NCBI GenBank assembly: GCA_002501065.1
Contig: DLRK01000208.1
Location: 9,200 to 31,311, forward strand
Direction: 5' to 3'
From: Akkermansiaceae bacterium UBA7890
GTDB taxonomy: Bacteria; Verrucomicrobiota; Verrucomicrobiia; Verrucomicrobiales; Akkermansiaceae
Length of the DNA: 22,112 nucleotides
Shown piece after piece: positions 1-7,280 of the stretch. The notes beneath the pieces are model-generated. The model saw nothing but the letters and a program-made list of their open reading frames with translations. It was not told the DNA's origin and did no database searches. Position numbers and translations under genes: made by a program. The first letter of the stretch is position 1, and every line of letters begins with the position of its first letter.

Positions 1-278
1 CAGTGGCGGGAATAGCGGCTCCCGGAAAGATCGACGGCATCAGCTACCTGCCGGAATTGCTGGGCCGGACTGAGGAGCAGCGGAAGCATGAATACCTCTA
101 TTGGCCCTGGGCTATCAGGGTGGGGAAGTGGAAGCTTCATCCACGCGGCAAGGATCGCTACGCCCTCTTCGATCTCGAAAACGACATCGGAGAAAAGCAC
201 GACGTCGCCGCACAGCACCCGGAACTGGTGGCCCGCTACGGCCGGTATTTCCAGGAAGGCAAACAACCTCTCAAGTAG
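1..278 (+). CDS. Sulfatase family protein, C-terminal fragment
   Basis: The reading frame is open from the left edge (first full codon at base 3) to a TAG at 276-278, so this is the last 91 or so residues of a longer gene. The visible part has the usual tail of formylglycine-dependent sulfatases: an aromatic strand followed by a basic stretch (IRVGKWKLHPRGKDRY), then the LFDLENDIGEKHDVA block in which the protein reports its final strand, and a last helix (HPELVARYGRYF). In the family these enzymes hydrolyse sulfate esters, often on polysaccharides, and are usually exported; the catalytic Cys/Ser and the signal peptide would lie outside the window. A GTG at base 3 is in frame but is almost certainly internal. 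A hairpin terminator follows 10 bases after the stop. The substrate cannot be judged from this part. Confidence 0.85.
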   Translation, partial: VAGIAAPGKIDGISYLPELLGRTEEQRKHEYLYWPWAIRVGKWKLHPRGKDRYALFDLENDIGEKHDVAAQHPELVARYGRYFQEGKQPLK

Positions 279-287
279 GGAAGAACG

Positions 288-323
288 GAATCACCCGGTT
301 CCCTGGTGATTCTGTTTGCTTTC
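288..323. terminator. Hairpin terminator, probably bidirectional
   Basis: Perfect 8-bp stem GAATCACC / GGTGATTC with a 9-nt loop (bases 288-295 and 305-312), followed on the plus strand by a T-rich run (TGTTTGCTTTC). It lies just after the sulfatase stop. Read on the minus strand the same hairpin sits just downstream of tRNA-Arg and is followed by CGTTCTTCCC, so it may end both converging transcripts. Confidence 0.7.
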
Positions 324-331
324 AGTTGCAC

Positions 332-403
332 TAGGCCCGCAGGGAATCGAACCCCGATCTGTGGTTCCGGAAACCACCGTTCTATCCGTTGAACTACAGG
401 CCC
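332..403 (-). tRNA. tRNA-Arg (anticodon CCG)
   Basis: Reading the minus strand gives a full 72-nt cloverleaf: acceptor GGGCCTG pairing with CGGGCCT (two wobble or weak pairs), T8 and A9, D-stem GTTC/GAAC, anticodon stem GTGGT/ACCAC with loop TTCCGGA (anticodon CCG, decoding CGG), 4-nt variable region, T-stem CGGGG/CCCTG with loop TTCGATT, and discriminator A. The CCA end is not encoded. The gene stands alone between the sulfatase terminator and the end of ppk1. Confidence 0.95.
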
Positions 404-549
404 GTTTCAGTGCTCGGCATACAGTGTTCAGGAGAGAGACATACCGTGCCCGAGGGATTGTCGCTGCTGCAACAGGCGGGGAGGAGTCTCGCCTGAATCC
501 TCCGGGAATCAAGATCCGATTATCAGGCCTTGCCCCCTCCGGGGCCACC

Positions 550-2658
550 CTATGCCAACTTGTCATCCCGGTGCCCGGGAGGGCGGTGGGGAGTAAAGGT
601 GGTGGAGCGCTCGCGCTGGCGGACTCTGGCGGCCTTGCTCGCGGTCTTGTAGAGATGTTCCTGGAACCGGAACCTCTTTTCACCCTTGGCCGGTGCGACA
701 GGCGCACTGGTCCCGTCCTTCAGGATCCGGAAGGCGTTGGTATTGTCACGAAACGCTGCCTCCAGGATCCGGATGAGTCGCTTCTTGCTGGGTGGGTCTT
801 CCACCGGGACAAGCAATTCCACCCGCTTCTCCAGATTGCGCGTCATCCAGTCCGCCGAGGAAAAGTAGACTTCGGGATCGCCTCCATGATGGAAGTAGAA
901 GATACGGGCGTGTTCGAGATAGCGGTCTACGATTGAACGCACTTCGATGTTCTCTGAGTAGCGCTTGCTTTCGGTCTTCAGGCAGCAGATGCCCCTGATG
1001 TTCAGCTTGATCTTCACGCCCGCCCGGGAAGCCCGGTAAAGGGTTTTAATCACATCGGGATCCTGGAGCGAATTACACTTGGCCATGATAAGGGCCGGTT
1101 CTCCGTGTCGTGCCCGATCGGCCTCGGCCTCGATGAGCTCCATGATACGGTCCTTCAGGTGCACGGGAGCAGCGCAGATCTTCTGCAGGCGCATGAGCTT
1201 GGAGCGCCCGGTCACCGCGTTGAAGAAGTGAGATGCATCTGCGACCAGCTGGGGACGACAGGTGAGGTAGGAAACGTCGGTGTAGAGTTGCGCGGTCGTC
1301 TCGTTGTAGTTGCCGGTGCCAAGGTGAACGTAGCGCTTGAGTCGCCCGTCCTCGTTGCGTGCGATGAGAGTGACCTTGGCGTGAGTCTTGAGATCCTTCA
1401 CTCCGTAGACGATCTGAACACCGGCCCGTTGCAGCATCTCCGCGCGCTGAAGGTTCCGGGCCTCGTCGAAGCGCGCCTTCAACTCGACGAGAACGGTGAC
1501 CTGCTTTCCGTTTTCAGCGGCCCGGATTAATGCTGAAATGATGCGGGAATCACTGGCGGTCCGGTAAAGAACCTGTTTGATGGCAAGAACATCCGGATCC
1601 TGGGCGGCTTCCTCCAGCATGCGAATGATCGGATCGAACGATTCGTAAGGATGGAGGAGGAGGACGTCTCTGGCGCTGATCACCTCAAAGATGGGGGAAC
1701 TGTAGTCGATCAGGGGTGAAGGCAGGGGAGGCCAGGGAGGGTTTCTCAGCTCTTCATGGTCGCTGAGCTGGCTGATCTGCATCAGGTCGGCGAGTTGGAG
1801 CAGGCCTCCCACGCGATAAAGTTCGGCGGGTCCGGAACGGGTCACCTCCTGGACCACTCGCAGGAGGTCGCGGGGCGTGCCCTTCGCGATCTGGATCCGG
1901 ATGGTCGTGCCGATGCGGCGGGCGGCAAGAACCTCCGCCATCTCCCCGGCCAGGTCGATGGCGTCCTCTTCCTGAACTGCAATGTCGCTGTTGCGGGTGA
2001 TTCGGAAAGGGGCGCTGGCTTCCACCGTTTCTCCGGGGAATAGCTCTCCGAGCTGGCGCTGCACGATGTCCTCAATGGCGACGAAGCTGCTGCCTTTGCT
2101 GGATTGCACGGAAATGAAGCGGGGCAGGTTTTCCGGCAGGGGGACAAAGGCATATCGTCCCTCCTGCTTCTCCGGGTTACTAATACGGCATGCAATGAAA
2201 AGGCGCAGGTTCTGGATGGAGGGTGGCGGGCCTTCCTCCTCGATGGCGAGAGGAGTCAGGAGGGGATAGATCATCTCCGAGAAGAAACTGTCGGCCTGAA
2301 GATCCTGTCCCTGGGAAAGCTCGTTGAGTTTGAGAATCCTGATGCCGGCTTCAGCCAGGGCGGGCATGAGTGCGTTATTGAGCAGATCGTACTGGATCTC
2401 GGTAAAGGCGGCCACCCGTTTGCGGATCAATGCTATTTGCTGGGATGGAGTAAGGCCTGCGATGTCGGGAACGCGGCTCCCGGAGCTCTGGAGCATCACC
2501 AGACCGCCTACCCGCACCTGGAAGAATTCGTCAAGGTTGGAGTCCGCAATAGCGAGGAACTTGACGCGCTCAAGAAGAGGAGTCGTGCTTTGCCTGGACT
2601 GCTCCAGCACACGCTGGTTGAACTCAAGCCAGGACAGTTCGCGATTAATGAAAGGCAT
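550..2658 (-). CDS. ppk1: Polyphosphate kinase 1 (PPK1)
   Basis: PPK1 reversibly moves the gamma phosphate of ATP onto a growing inorganic polyphosphate chain through a phosphohistidine; it is usually membrane-associated. The 702-residue product (family usually near 690-720) begins with the family's opening block MPFINRELSWLEFNQRVLEQ. The motif KTHAKV holds His426 and YVHLGTGNYNE holds His445; their 19-residue spacing equals that of the two essential histidines of the E. coli enzyme (435 and 454). The LYRTASDSR and KARFDEARN blocks supply the conserved arginines. The C-terminal third contains the second phospholipase D-like lobe (YFHHGGDPEVYFSSADWMTRNL). The frame is open upstream to 3036, but that part overlaps the Ppx-like gene and has no family similarity, so the ATG at 2658 is chosen; it has no clear Shine-Dalgarno. 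It lies 79 bp downstream of the Ppx-like gene on the same strand, probably co-transcribed. Confidence 0.96.
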   Translation of the reverse strand: MPFINRELSWLEFNQRVLEQSRQSTTPLLERVKFLAIADSNLDEFFQVRVGGLVMLQSSGSRVPDIAGLTPSQQIALIRKRVAAFTEIQYDLLNNALMPALAEAGIRILKLNELSQGQDLQADSFFSEMIYPLLTPLAIEEEGPPPSIQNLRLFIACRISNPEKQEGRYAFVPLPENLPRFISVQSSKGSSFVAIEDIVQRQLGELFPGETVEASAPFRITRNSDIAVQEEDAIDLAGEMAEVLAARRIGTTIRIQIAKGTPRDLLRVVQEVTRSGPAELYRVGGLLQLADLMQISQLSDHEELRNPPWPPLPSPLIDYSSPIFEVISARDVLLLHPYESFDPIIRMLEEAAQDPDVLAIKQVLYRTASDSRIISALIRAAENGKQVTVLVELKARFDEARNLQRAEMLQRAGVQIVYGVKDLKTHAKVTLIARNEDGRLKRYVHLGTGNYNETTAQLYTDVSYLTCRPQLVADASHFFNAVTGRSKLMRLQKICAAPVHLKDRIMELIEAEADRARHGEPALIMAKCNSLQDPDVIKTLYRASRAGVKIKLNIRGICCLKTESKRYSENIEVRSIVDRYLEHARIFYFHHGGDPEVYFSSADWMTRNLEKRVELLVPVEDPPSKKRLIRILEAAFRDNTNAFRILKDGTSAPVAPAKGEKRFRFQEHLYKTASKAARVRQRERSTTFTPHRPPGHRDDKLA

Positions 2659-2737
2659 TTCGGAAGGGAGATCTGGCGACTGAAGACAAAGGATGGGGAA
2701 GCCGCCTTCAATCCCGGCGGGAGGGATGATGATCTTT

Positions 2738-4288
2738 CTAGGTCGCTTCCGCAATGACGACTTCGAGGCCGAAGATATCGTGGAAGAGATCCCCTTTGCT
2801 CTGCATGGCGAGCCGTTCAACGGCAGCATCGCTGACCCCTTCGAGGTTGAGCTGGATCTTGTGCCTGAATATCTCGACCGAGAAATCCCGGATTCGCTGG
2901 GTGTGCGCTCGTTCCAGGGCATCGGCCACCCGCAGAAGTGCCGCCAGCTTGGAGACCCTGATCCGGTCGTCGGCGGACAGATTCCGGTAGGCGGCATGGC
3001 GCAGTCGTGGCCCGGAACGTCGATGGTATCTGGCAACCAGGGAAATAGTCATCACGTCGGTCCGGGAAAGCCCGAAGATCTCGCTGTTCTGAATGAGATA
3101 CTGGGAGTGCTTGTGGTGGGAGTGCGGGCTCACATACCCACCGCACTCATGAAGGAGTGCGGCGATCTCCAGAAGCAGGGCGTCACGCTTTCCAAGATTA
3201 TGCAGGGTCGCTGTTTGCTCGAAGAGCTGGGCGCTCAGTCTGGCTACCTGGTCGGCGTGATTGATATCGACCTTGTACCTTTCACCGATGATCCGTGCAG
3301 CGCGGACAACCTCATCATGGAAGCCGGTGGTGAGGGTCGGGGTGCGCGGAAGGTCCATCAGGAGACCGCGTTCGTAATCGCTGTCAGGAATTCGGAGAGA
3401 CTTCAGTCCGAAGATCTCGGCGATGGCTAGATTTGCAAGGAGAGCGGGCACGACTGCATCAACAGCATGATAATCGAACTGGTAACGGTGGACGCACTCC
3501 TCTTCGGAAATCTCGGCCATTTCCCTTACGAAGGACTGGAGGGCCTTGAGAGTGGTCTTGGTGGCGTGATCCTTGGACAGGAAGGGGACGAGGTGCTGGA
3601 TCTGGAAGCCGATGACCACCAGGTCCTCAACGCCCTCGTTCTCATAATCGTAGAAAATCTGGTTAACCTGTCCTGAGATCTGCTCGCGGATGACCCGTAT
3701 GAGGGCGCCCCCGTCGGAATGGGTGGCTTCGACGGCCTCGGCGGTACGGTGAGCGCCCATTCGGTAACTCGTGTAGCGATCGATGTTCCCATGACGGAAG
3801 AGAAGAACACGGGTGTTGCCGGGGCCTACATGGACCACCAGCGTATTTCGCTTCTGCATGCTGGGGGTGTCGCGGACCCGTCTCTGAGTTTTCAGGTAGA
3901 TGAGGCGGGTCATCTCCCCGTCGTCGAGGATTTCCAGGCCGAGGTTGCAGGCAATCTTGAGTCGATTGAGAAAGGTTTCACCGTTCTCGGCCTCGGCCAG
4001 GATATTGCTTACGACGGCGCGGGTTACCTGGCGAAGATCAGCTCCGGTCTCACGGAGCGCTTCCTCAAAACCATGGAGGATTTCAACCGCGTGCTCGGTG
4101 GTGGACCGGTTGATGCGGCCGTGGCGGAAGATATCACGAGCCAGGGGAAGCGGTTTCTCAAGGAATTCGATCTGTTCTCCGGGGGTCCCCTCCTCATTGC
4201 CAGGATGACTCAACAGCATGGAGACCGCACTGGCCCCTATGTGAATAGTGGCTTGGAGGTCGGGACCGGAAGCAGGAGCGGATTCCAT
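2738..4288 (-). CDS. Ppx/GppA-like protein with HD-type C-terminal domain, active site degenerate
   Basis: The 516-residue length and layout match long exopolyphosphatase/guanosine pentaphosphatase proteins: an N-terminal actin-like (ASKHA) fold to about residue 315 and an HD-type helical domain after it. The fold is recognisable from RLIYL (128-132), the VPALLANLAIAEIFG helix (280-294) and SDYERGLLMDL (303-313). The C-terminal half carries LLHECGGYV (378-386), HHKHSQYLI (391-399) and VARYHRRSGP (418-427), all typical. The N-terminal phosphate loops are altered: the usual IDxGSNS reads IHIGASA (His16), the usual DIGGGSTE reads HVGPGNTR (His153), and no SGT phosphate loop is visible near VVIGFQIQ. 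Canonical family members degrade polyP or pppGpp; whether this one does is doubtful. It sits upstream of ppk1 on the same strand, suggesting a joint role in polyP control. The start ATG lacks a Shine-Dalgarno. Confidence 0.85.
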   Translation of the reverse strand: MESAPASGPDLQATIHIGASAVSMLLSHPGNEEGTPGEQIEFLEKPLPLARDIFRHGRINRSTTEHAVEILHGFEEALRETGADLRQVTRAVVSNILAEAENGETFLNRLKIACNLGLEILDDGEMTRLIYLKTQRRVRDTPSMQKRNTLVVHVGPGNTRVLLFRHGNIDRYTSYRMGAHRTAEAVEATHSDGGALIRVIREQISGQVNQIFYDYENEGVEDLVVIGFQIQHLVPFLSKDHATKTTLKALQSFVREMAEISEEECVHRYQFDYHAVDAVVPALLANLAIAEIFGLKSLRIPDSDYERGLLMDLPRTPTLTTGFHDEVVRAARIIGERYKVDINHADQVARLSAQLFEQTATLHNLGKRDALLLEIAALLHECGGYVSPHSHHKHSQYLIQNSEIFGLSRTDVMTISLVARYHRRSGPRLRHAAYRNLSADDRIRVSKLAALLRVADALERAHTQRIRDFSVEIFRHKIQLNLEGVSDAAVERLAMQSKGDLFHDIFGLEVVIAEAT

Positions 4289-4324
4289 GTGGGGAGGGGC
4301 GAACGGTCAGTGGGCGCGGGAGTG

Positions 4325-4353
4325 GTTTTACAGAGGTCCACGTGACCGGACAA
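4325..4353 (-). promoter_or_regulatory. Candidate sigma70-type promoter for the ppx-like/ppk1 pair
   Basis: On the minus strand TTGTCC (4353-4348) is followed after 17 nt by TAAAAC (4330-4325), each matching 4 of 6 consensus positions. Transcription would begin near 4318 and give a leader of about 30 nt before the ATG at 4288. The spacer contains the palindrome CACGTG, which could be part of an operator. Confidence 0.4.
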
Positions 4354-4400
4354 GGAGAACGGGGAGAGGTGGTCCCGGGAAGTTTGAGCCGGGGGAATAT

Positions 4401-4430
4401 TTCAGCTGATTCTCAGGGAATTGCGATAAT
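4401..4430 (+). promoter_or_regulatory. Candidate extended -10 promoter for ppk2
   Basis: TGCGATAAT (4422-4430) is an extended -10 element (TG-n-GATAAT, 5 of 6 in the hexamer) with a weak -35 (TTCAGC, 4401-4406). A small inverted repeat, GCGAT-6 nt-ATCGC (4423-4438), overlaps the -10 and could be a regulator site. Transcription would start about 45 nt before the ppk2 ATG. No convincing Pho box was found in this divergent gap. Confidence 0.35.
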
Positions 4431-4481
4431 TTCATCGCGGCCGGAAACGATGCACCCCAGTCCGCCTGTGGGCTTGCCAGC

Positions 4482-5342
4482 ATGCGCACGAACTTCCACA
4501 CTTTCCGGACCATGCCAGCCCGTGGAGCGCTTGAACGGTATTTGATCCCCGAGGGAGCGAAGCTTTCGCTCGACAGCATCGACCAGGATGAGAAGGCGCT
4601 TTTCCTGGAGGGAGGGAAGGAAGATTACCTGCCGTATTTCGATCAATTGCGCGAACAGTTGCAGTCGCTGCAGAAGGTTCTCTACGCCGAAGACAAGCGC
4701 CGGGTGCTGGTGGTGATCCAGGCCATGGATACCGGGGGGAAGGACGGCTGCGTCAAACATGTCTTTTCACGGGTTGACCCACAGGGGATCAACGTGAAAT
4801 CCTTCAAGAAGCCTACACAGGCGGAACTCGCCCGGGACTTTCTCTGGCGCGTGCACCAGCACGTCCCCCGCAACGGCAAGATCACGGTCTTCAATCGCAG
4901 TCACTACGAAGACGTGATCGCGGTCCGCGTGAAAAAGATCCTTCCCGATGAGGTGTGGGAACGGCGCTACCGCCATATCATGGATTTCGAGCGAATGCTG
5001 GCGGAGGAAGGGACGGTCATCCTGAAGTTTTTCCTCCACATCTCCAAAGGGGAGCAGAAGCGCCGTCTGGAAGCACGCCTGAAGAACCCGTCCAAGCACT
5101 GGAAGTTCAATCCTGACGACCTGAGGGATCGCAAGCGATGGGAGGAGTTCATGCACTGCTACGAGGATCTCATAGAACGGACCTCCACCAGCTACGCGCC
5201 CTGGTATGTCATCCCGGCCGACCGCAAATGGTATCGCAATCTCTGTGTGGCCCGGATCATGGTCGACACCTTGAAATCCCTCGATATGAGCTATCCGGAG
5301 ATTGACTGGGATCCCACCTCCATCGTCATCGACGACGAGTGA
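4482..5342 (+). CDS. ppk2: Polyphosphate kinase 2 (PPK2), class III-like
   Basis: PPK2 enzymes use polyphosphate to phosphorylate nucleotides, the reverse preference of PPK1. The 286-residue protein has the full single-domain layout: Walker A AMDTGGKDG (81-89, with Asp83 and Lys87), then VKHVFSRVDPQG (91-102), the lid-type block VFNRSHYEDV (136-145), and the C-terminal WYVIPADRKWYRNL (241-254) that is strongly conserved in the family. The NRSHYEDV form is the one I associate with class III members, which act on both AMP/GMP and ADP/GDP; this class call is from memory of the family and not tested. The ATG at 4482 gives a usual N-terminus; a second ATG at 4512 is possible. No Shine-Dalgarno is visible. 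It is divergent from the ppx-like/ppk1 pair and ends 16 bp from the converging antiporter gene. Confidence 0.95.
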   Translation: MRTNFHTFRTMPARGALERYLIPEGAKLSLDSIDQDEKALFLEGGKEDYLPYFDQLREQLQSLQKVLYAEDKRRVLVVIQAMDTGGKDGCVKHVFSRVDPQGINVKSFKKPTQAELARDFLWRVHQHVPRNGKITVFNRSHYEDVIAVRVKKILPDEVWERRYRHIMDFERMLAEEGTVILKFFLHISKGEQKRRLEARLKNPSKHWKFNPDDLRDRKRWEEFMHCYEDLIERTSTSYAPWYVIPADRKWYRNLCVARIMVDTLKSLDMSYPEIDWDPTSIVIDDE

Positions 5343-5358
5343 ATCGGGGGAGAGGAAT

Positions 5359-7029
5359 TCAGGAGACCCTGCTGCGCCGAACCCAGAGAATGACCAGAGC
5401 GGTGAGGATGCCGCTGCCTGAGAGGACGGCCAGCCACCCCGGGATCCCCAGGGCCACCGGGAAATAGCCGAGGCCAAGGGCTGCTCCGGCGGTAATGAGG
5501 GCGTATGGTAACTGCGTGATCGTGTGCTCATGGGTGGAGACCCCGGTGGCCAGAGCGCTTATGATGGTGGTGTCACTGTAAGGGCTGCAGTGGTCCCCGA
5601 AGACCGCGCCTCCAAAGACGGCTCCGATCACTGCGGGCACGATGGTGGCGAGAACTTCCGGGGCAATCCCCTGCTCGGCCGCCATCGTGCCGGAGAGAGG
5701 CAGGACAAGGGGCATGAGAAGACCCATTGTGCCCCAGGAAGTGCCAGAGATGAAGGAGACGCCGCATCCCGCCACAAAAACGCCTGCCGGGAGGGCCGAA
5801 AGAGGAAGCCAGCTGCCGAGGGCGCGACTAAGGACATGAGCGGTTTCCAGGCTCTCAAAAAGGCTGCCGAGAATCCATGCCAGCAGCAGGATGCCGAGGG
5901 CGGGAACAAGCTGCAGGGCCCCGGCGAGCGCCACCCGCGGAAGCTCCTGTCGGCGCCGGGGAGGAAAGAGGATGAAAGCTGTGAGGAGGGCGAGGGAGCT
6001 CGCGATCACAAAGGCCAGGGGAACAGTGGATGCGTTGAGCGATTGCTGGATGCGCTCGGTAAGGGGAACATCAGCTTCTGGGCGATGAAGCAGGATGATC
6101 GCAAGGGGCAGGGTTGAGATAAGGACGAGGATGGGGATGAGGCAGCTCGACAGTGTTCCGTGTTTTTCAGGAGTGCGAGGTGCCGGGGAAGCTTCCTGAT
6201 GGATCGGTTTGCAGGCTCGCATGGGGCCTATCAGCCATCGGTTGCGAACCGAGAGGAAGGCAAGGAAGAGACCGAACAGGCAGTAGAAGTTATGGGGAAT
6301 GGAAGAGAGAAACTGGAGGTAAGCCGGTTCCTGCAGGGGGCTGTGATGCGCAATATAGCCGAGCTGGGTGACGATCCAGGTAGACAGAAAGGCAAGACAG
6401 GCCACGGCGGAACTGGTTGTGTCCACGAGGTAGGAAAGATAGGCGCGCGGAATCCGGAGACGGTCCGCCACCGGGCGAGCCACTCTTCCGAGCATGAGGG
6501 AGTTGGCGAGTCCATCGAAGAAGCAGAGGAGACCGAGACCAAGGACACTGGAGAGGAACCGCTGTCGGGTGCGGTCCGTGATCTCCTCCGAGGCATGCAA
6601 CAGCCGGAGGAGCCCTCCGGAGCTTTCGATAACCGTAGCGAGGGCGCCGAGCAACAGGGTGAACAGGATGGCGCAGAAGTGCCATGGACTGGAGAGGGTT
6701 CGCCCCAGGCCTCCACTCCAACCGAACCATCCGGAAAACGAGGACCAGTCCTTGAAAGAGAGGAGAATCAGGGCACTCAGACAGGCGGTGGCAAGGGACA
6801 GGGGTGCCTGTCGGGTTGCAAAGACAAGGCCTAGGGCCACCAGGGCCGGCCACAGTGGGCGAATCGGATCCGGAAGAGCAAGGGCGGCGCCGCTCAGGAC
6901 AAGTGAGAGACCTGCCAGAATCAGATTTTGGGTGCTTCTGCGCTCAGGACTGTCTTCCATGCAACAGGGGAGGACAGGCTTTTGGGCGGATTCTGGCAAG
7001 AGTCGCTGCCAGAATGGGGCGAAAATCAT
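5359..7029 (-). CDS. Na+/H+ antiporter, NhaC family
   Basis: Inner-membrane protein of 556 residues with about a dozen hydrophobic segments (first near 36-52, last near 527-550). Two signatures identify the NhaC-type family: SFISGTSWGTMG (425-436) and VFGDHCSPYSDTTIISA (476-492); the acidic residues in the second are expected in the ion path. Family members exchange external protons for internal Na+ (some exchange other substrates such as malate/lactate, so the exact substrate is inferred). A hydrophilic loop near 272-292 splits the protein in two halves. The ATG at 7029 is preferred because GGAG lies 8 nt upstream, one of the few clear Shine-Dalgarno sites in this window; the ATG at 6960 (residue 24) has none. 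The upstream gap can form a structured leader RNA on this strand. Confidence 0.88.
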   Translation of the reverse strand: MIFAPFWQRLLPESAQKPVLPCCMEDSPERRSTQNLILAGLSLVLSGAALALPDPIRPLWPALVALGLVFATRQAPLSLATACLSALILLSFKDWSSFSGWFGWSGGLGRTLSSPWHFCAILFTLLLGALATVIESSGGLLRLLHASEEITDRTRQRFLSSVLGLGLLCFFDGLANSLMLGRVARPVADRLRIPRAYLSYLVDTTSSAVACLAFLSTWIVTQLGYIAHHSPLQEPAYLQFLSSIPHNFYCLFGLFLAFLSVRNRWLIGPMRACKPIHQEASPAPRTPEKHGTLSSCLIPILVLISTLPLAIILLHRPEADVPLTERIQQSLNASTVPLAFVIASSLALLTAFILFPPRRRQELPRVALAGALQLVPALGILLLAWILGSLFESLETAHVLSRALGSWLPLSALPAGVFVAGCGVSFISGTSWGTMGLLMPLVLPLSGTMAAEQGIAPEVLATIVPAVIGAVFGGAVFGDHCSPYSDTTIISALATGVSTHEHTITQLPYALITAGAALGLGYFPVALGIPGWLAVLSGSGILTALVILWVRRSRVS

Positions 7030-7093
7030 GGCAGGATCTCCAAGAGACGACCGATCCGGAAAGATTGGATGCCTGAATTAATTTTAAAATAAA

Positions 7094-7105
7094 CAGAGTT
7101 CTCTG
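7094..7105. repeat. Inverted repeat CAGAG-TT-CTCTG
   Basis: A 12-bp dyad upstream of the antiporter gene. Its core AGAGTTCTC (7095-7103) is repeated at 7130-7138 inside a longer dyad, 35 bp away. The pair could be binding sites for one dimeric regulator between the divergent antiporter and peptidase genes, or may simply reflect RNA structure. Confidence 0.5.
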
Positions 7106-7114
7106 GACTCGATT

Positions 7115-7165
7115 TTACAAGGAAGCAGGAGAGTTCTCCTGCCGTCCGGGACTGCACCCGTGTAA
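7115..7165 (-). ncRNA. Candidate structured leader RNA (three-way junction) of the antiporter gene
   Basis: Read on the minus strand, three helices nest in 51 nt: P1 TTACA/TGTAA closes the element, P2 CGGG-TGCAGT-CCCG, and P3 GCAGGAGA-AC-TCTCCTGC (8 perfect pairs; the central AC and flanking pair form the loop). It lies 86-136 nt before the antiporter ATG, where a cis-acting leader would be. Li+/Na+-sensing riboswitches are known upstream of Na+/H+ antiporter genes, but I cannot match this element to a known class from memory. The same helices can form on the plus strand, so the strand is inferred from the gene context. Confidence 0.35.
7125..7142. repeat. 18-bp inverted repeat GCAGGAGA-GT-TCTCCTGC
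   Basis: Perfect 8-bp arms around a 2-bp centre, in the gap between the divergent antiporter and M15 peptidase genes. It can be read as a protein operator or as helix P3 of the proposed leader RNA. Confidence 0.8.
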
Positions 7166-7201
7166 GGCTAAAATTAATCCACTGCCTGCGAAATGCGCAA
7201 G

Positions 7202-7229
7202 TGAGCCCTGTTGTGTTCCCCGGGGCTCA
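7202..7229. repeat. Hairpin TGAGCCC / GGGCTCA
   Basis: Perfect 7-bp arms (7202-7208 and 7223-7229) with a 14-nt loop that itself runs into CCCCGGGG (7218-7225). It lies 51 bp upstream of the peptidase ATG, and no T-run follows on either strand, so it does not look like a terminator. Its role is unknown. Confidence 0.5.
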
Positions 7230-7244
7230 TGAACCATTTTAGAC

Positions 7245-7273
7245 TGGTCATCATCCTCTGAATATTTGATACT
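7245..7273 (+). promoter_or_regulatory. Weak candidate promoter for the M15-type peptidase gene
   Basis: TGGTCA (7245-7250), 17 nt, then GATACT (7268-7273); each matches 4 of 6 consensus bases. The expected start of transcription (about 7280) falls next to the ATG at 7281, which would make the mRNA leaderless, consistent with the lack of a Shine-Dalgarno. Confidence 0.28.
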
Positions 7274-7280
7274 ATTCCCG

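Noticed and set aside
532..545. Hairpin GCCCC-CTCC-GGGGC as terminator of ppk1
   Set aside because: The 5-bp stem ends just before the stop codon on the minus strand and no T-run follows; too weak to call.
316..936. 206-codon plus-strand frame over tRNA-Arg and the end of ppk1
   Set aside because: It crosses a tRNA gene and runs opposite the conserved end of PPK1; no family features.
2659..3036. N-terminal extension of PPK1 by 126 codons
   Set aside because: The extension overlaps the end of the Ppx-like gene, is Pro/Ser-rich junk in composition, and the PPK1 family begins at the MPFINREL block.
7115..7200. Cobalamin riboswitch
   Set aside because: On the minus strand GGTGCAGTCCCGGACGG recalls part of the cobalamin riboswitch core, but the B12 box and the rest of the roughly 200-nt architecture are missing and the gene is not a cobalamin gene.
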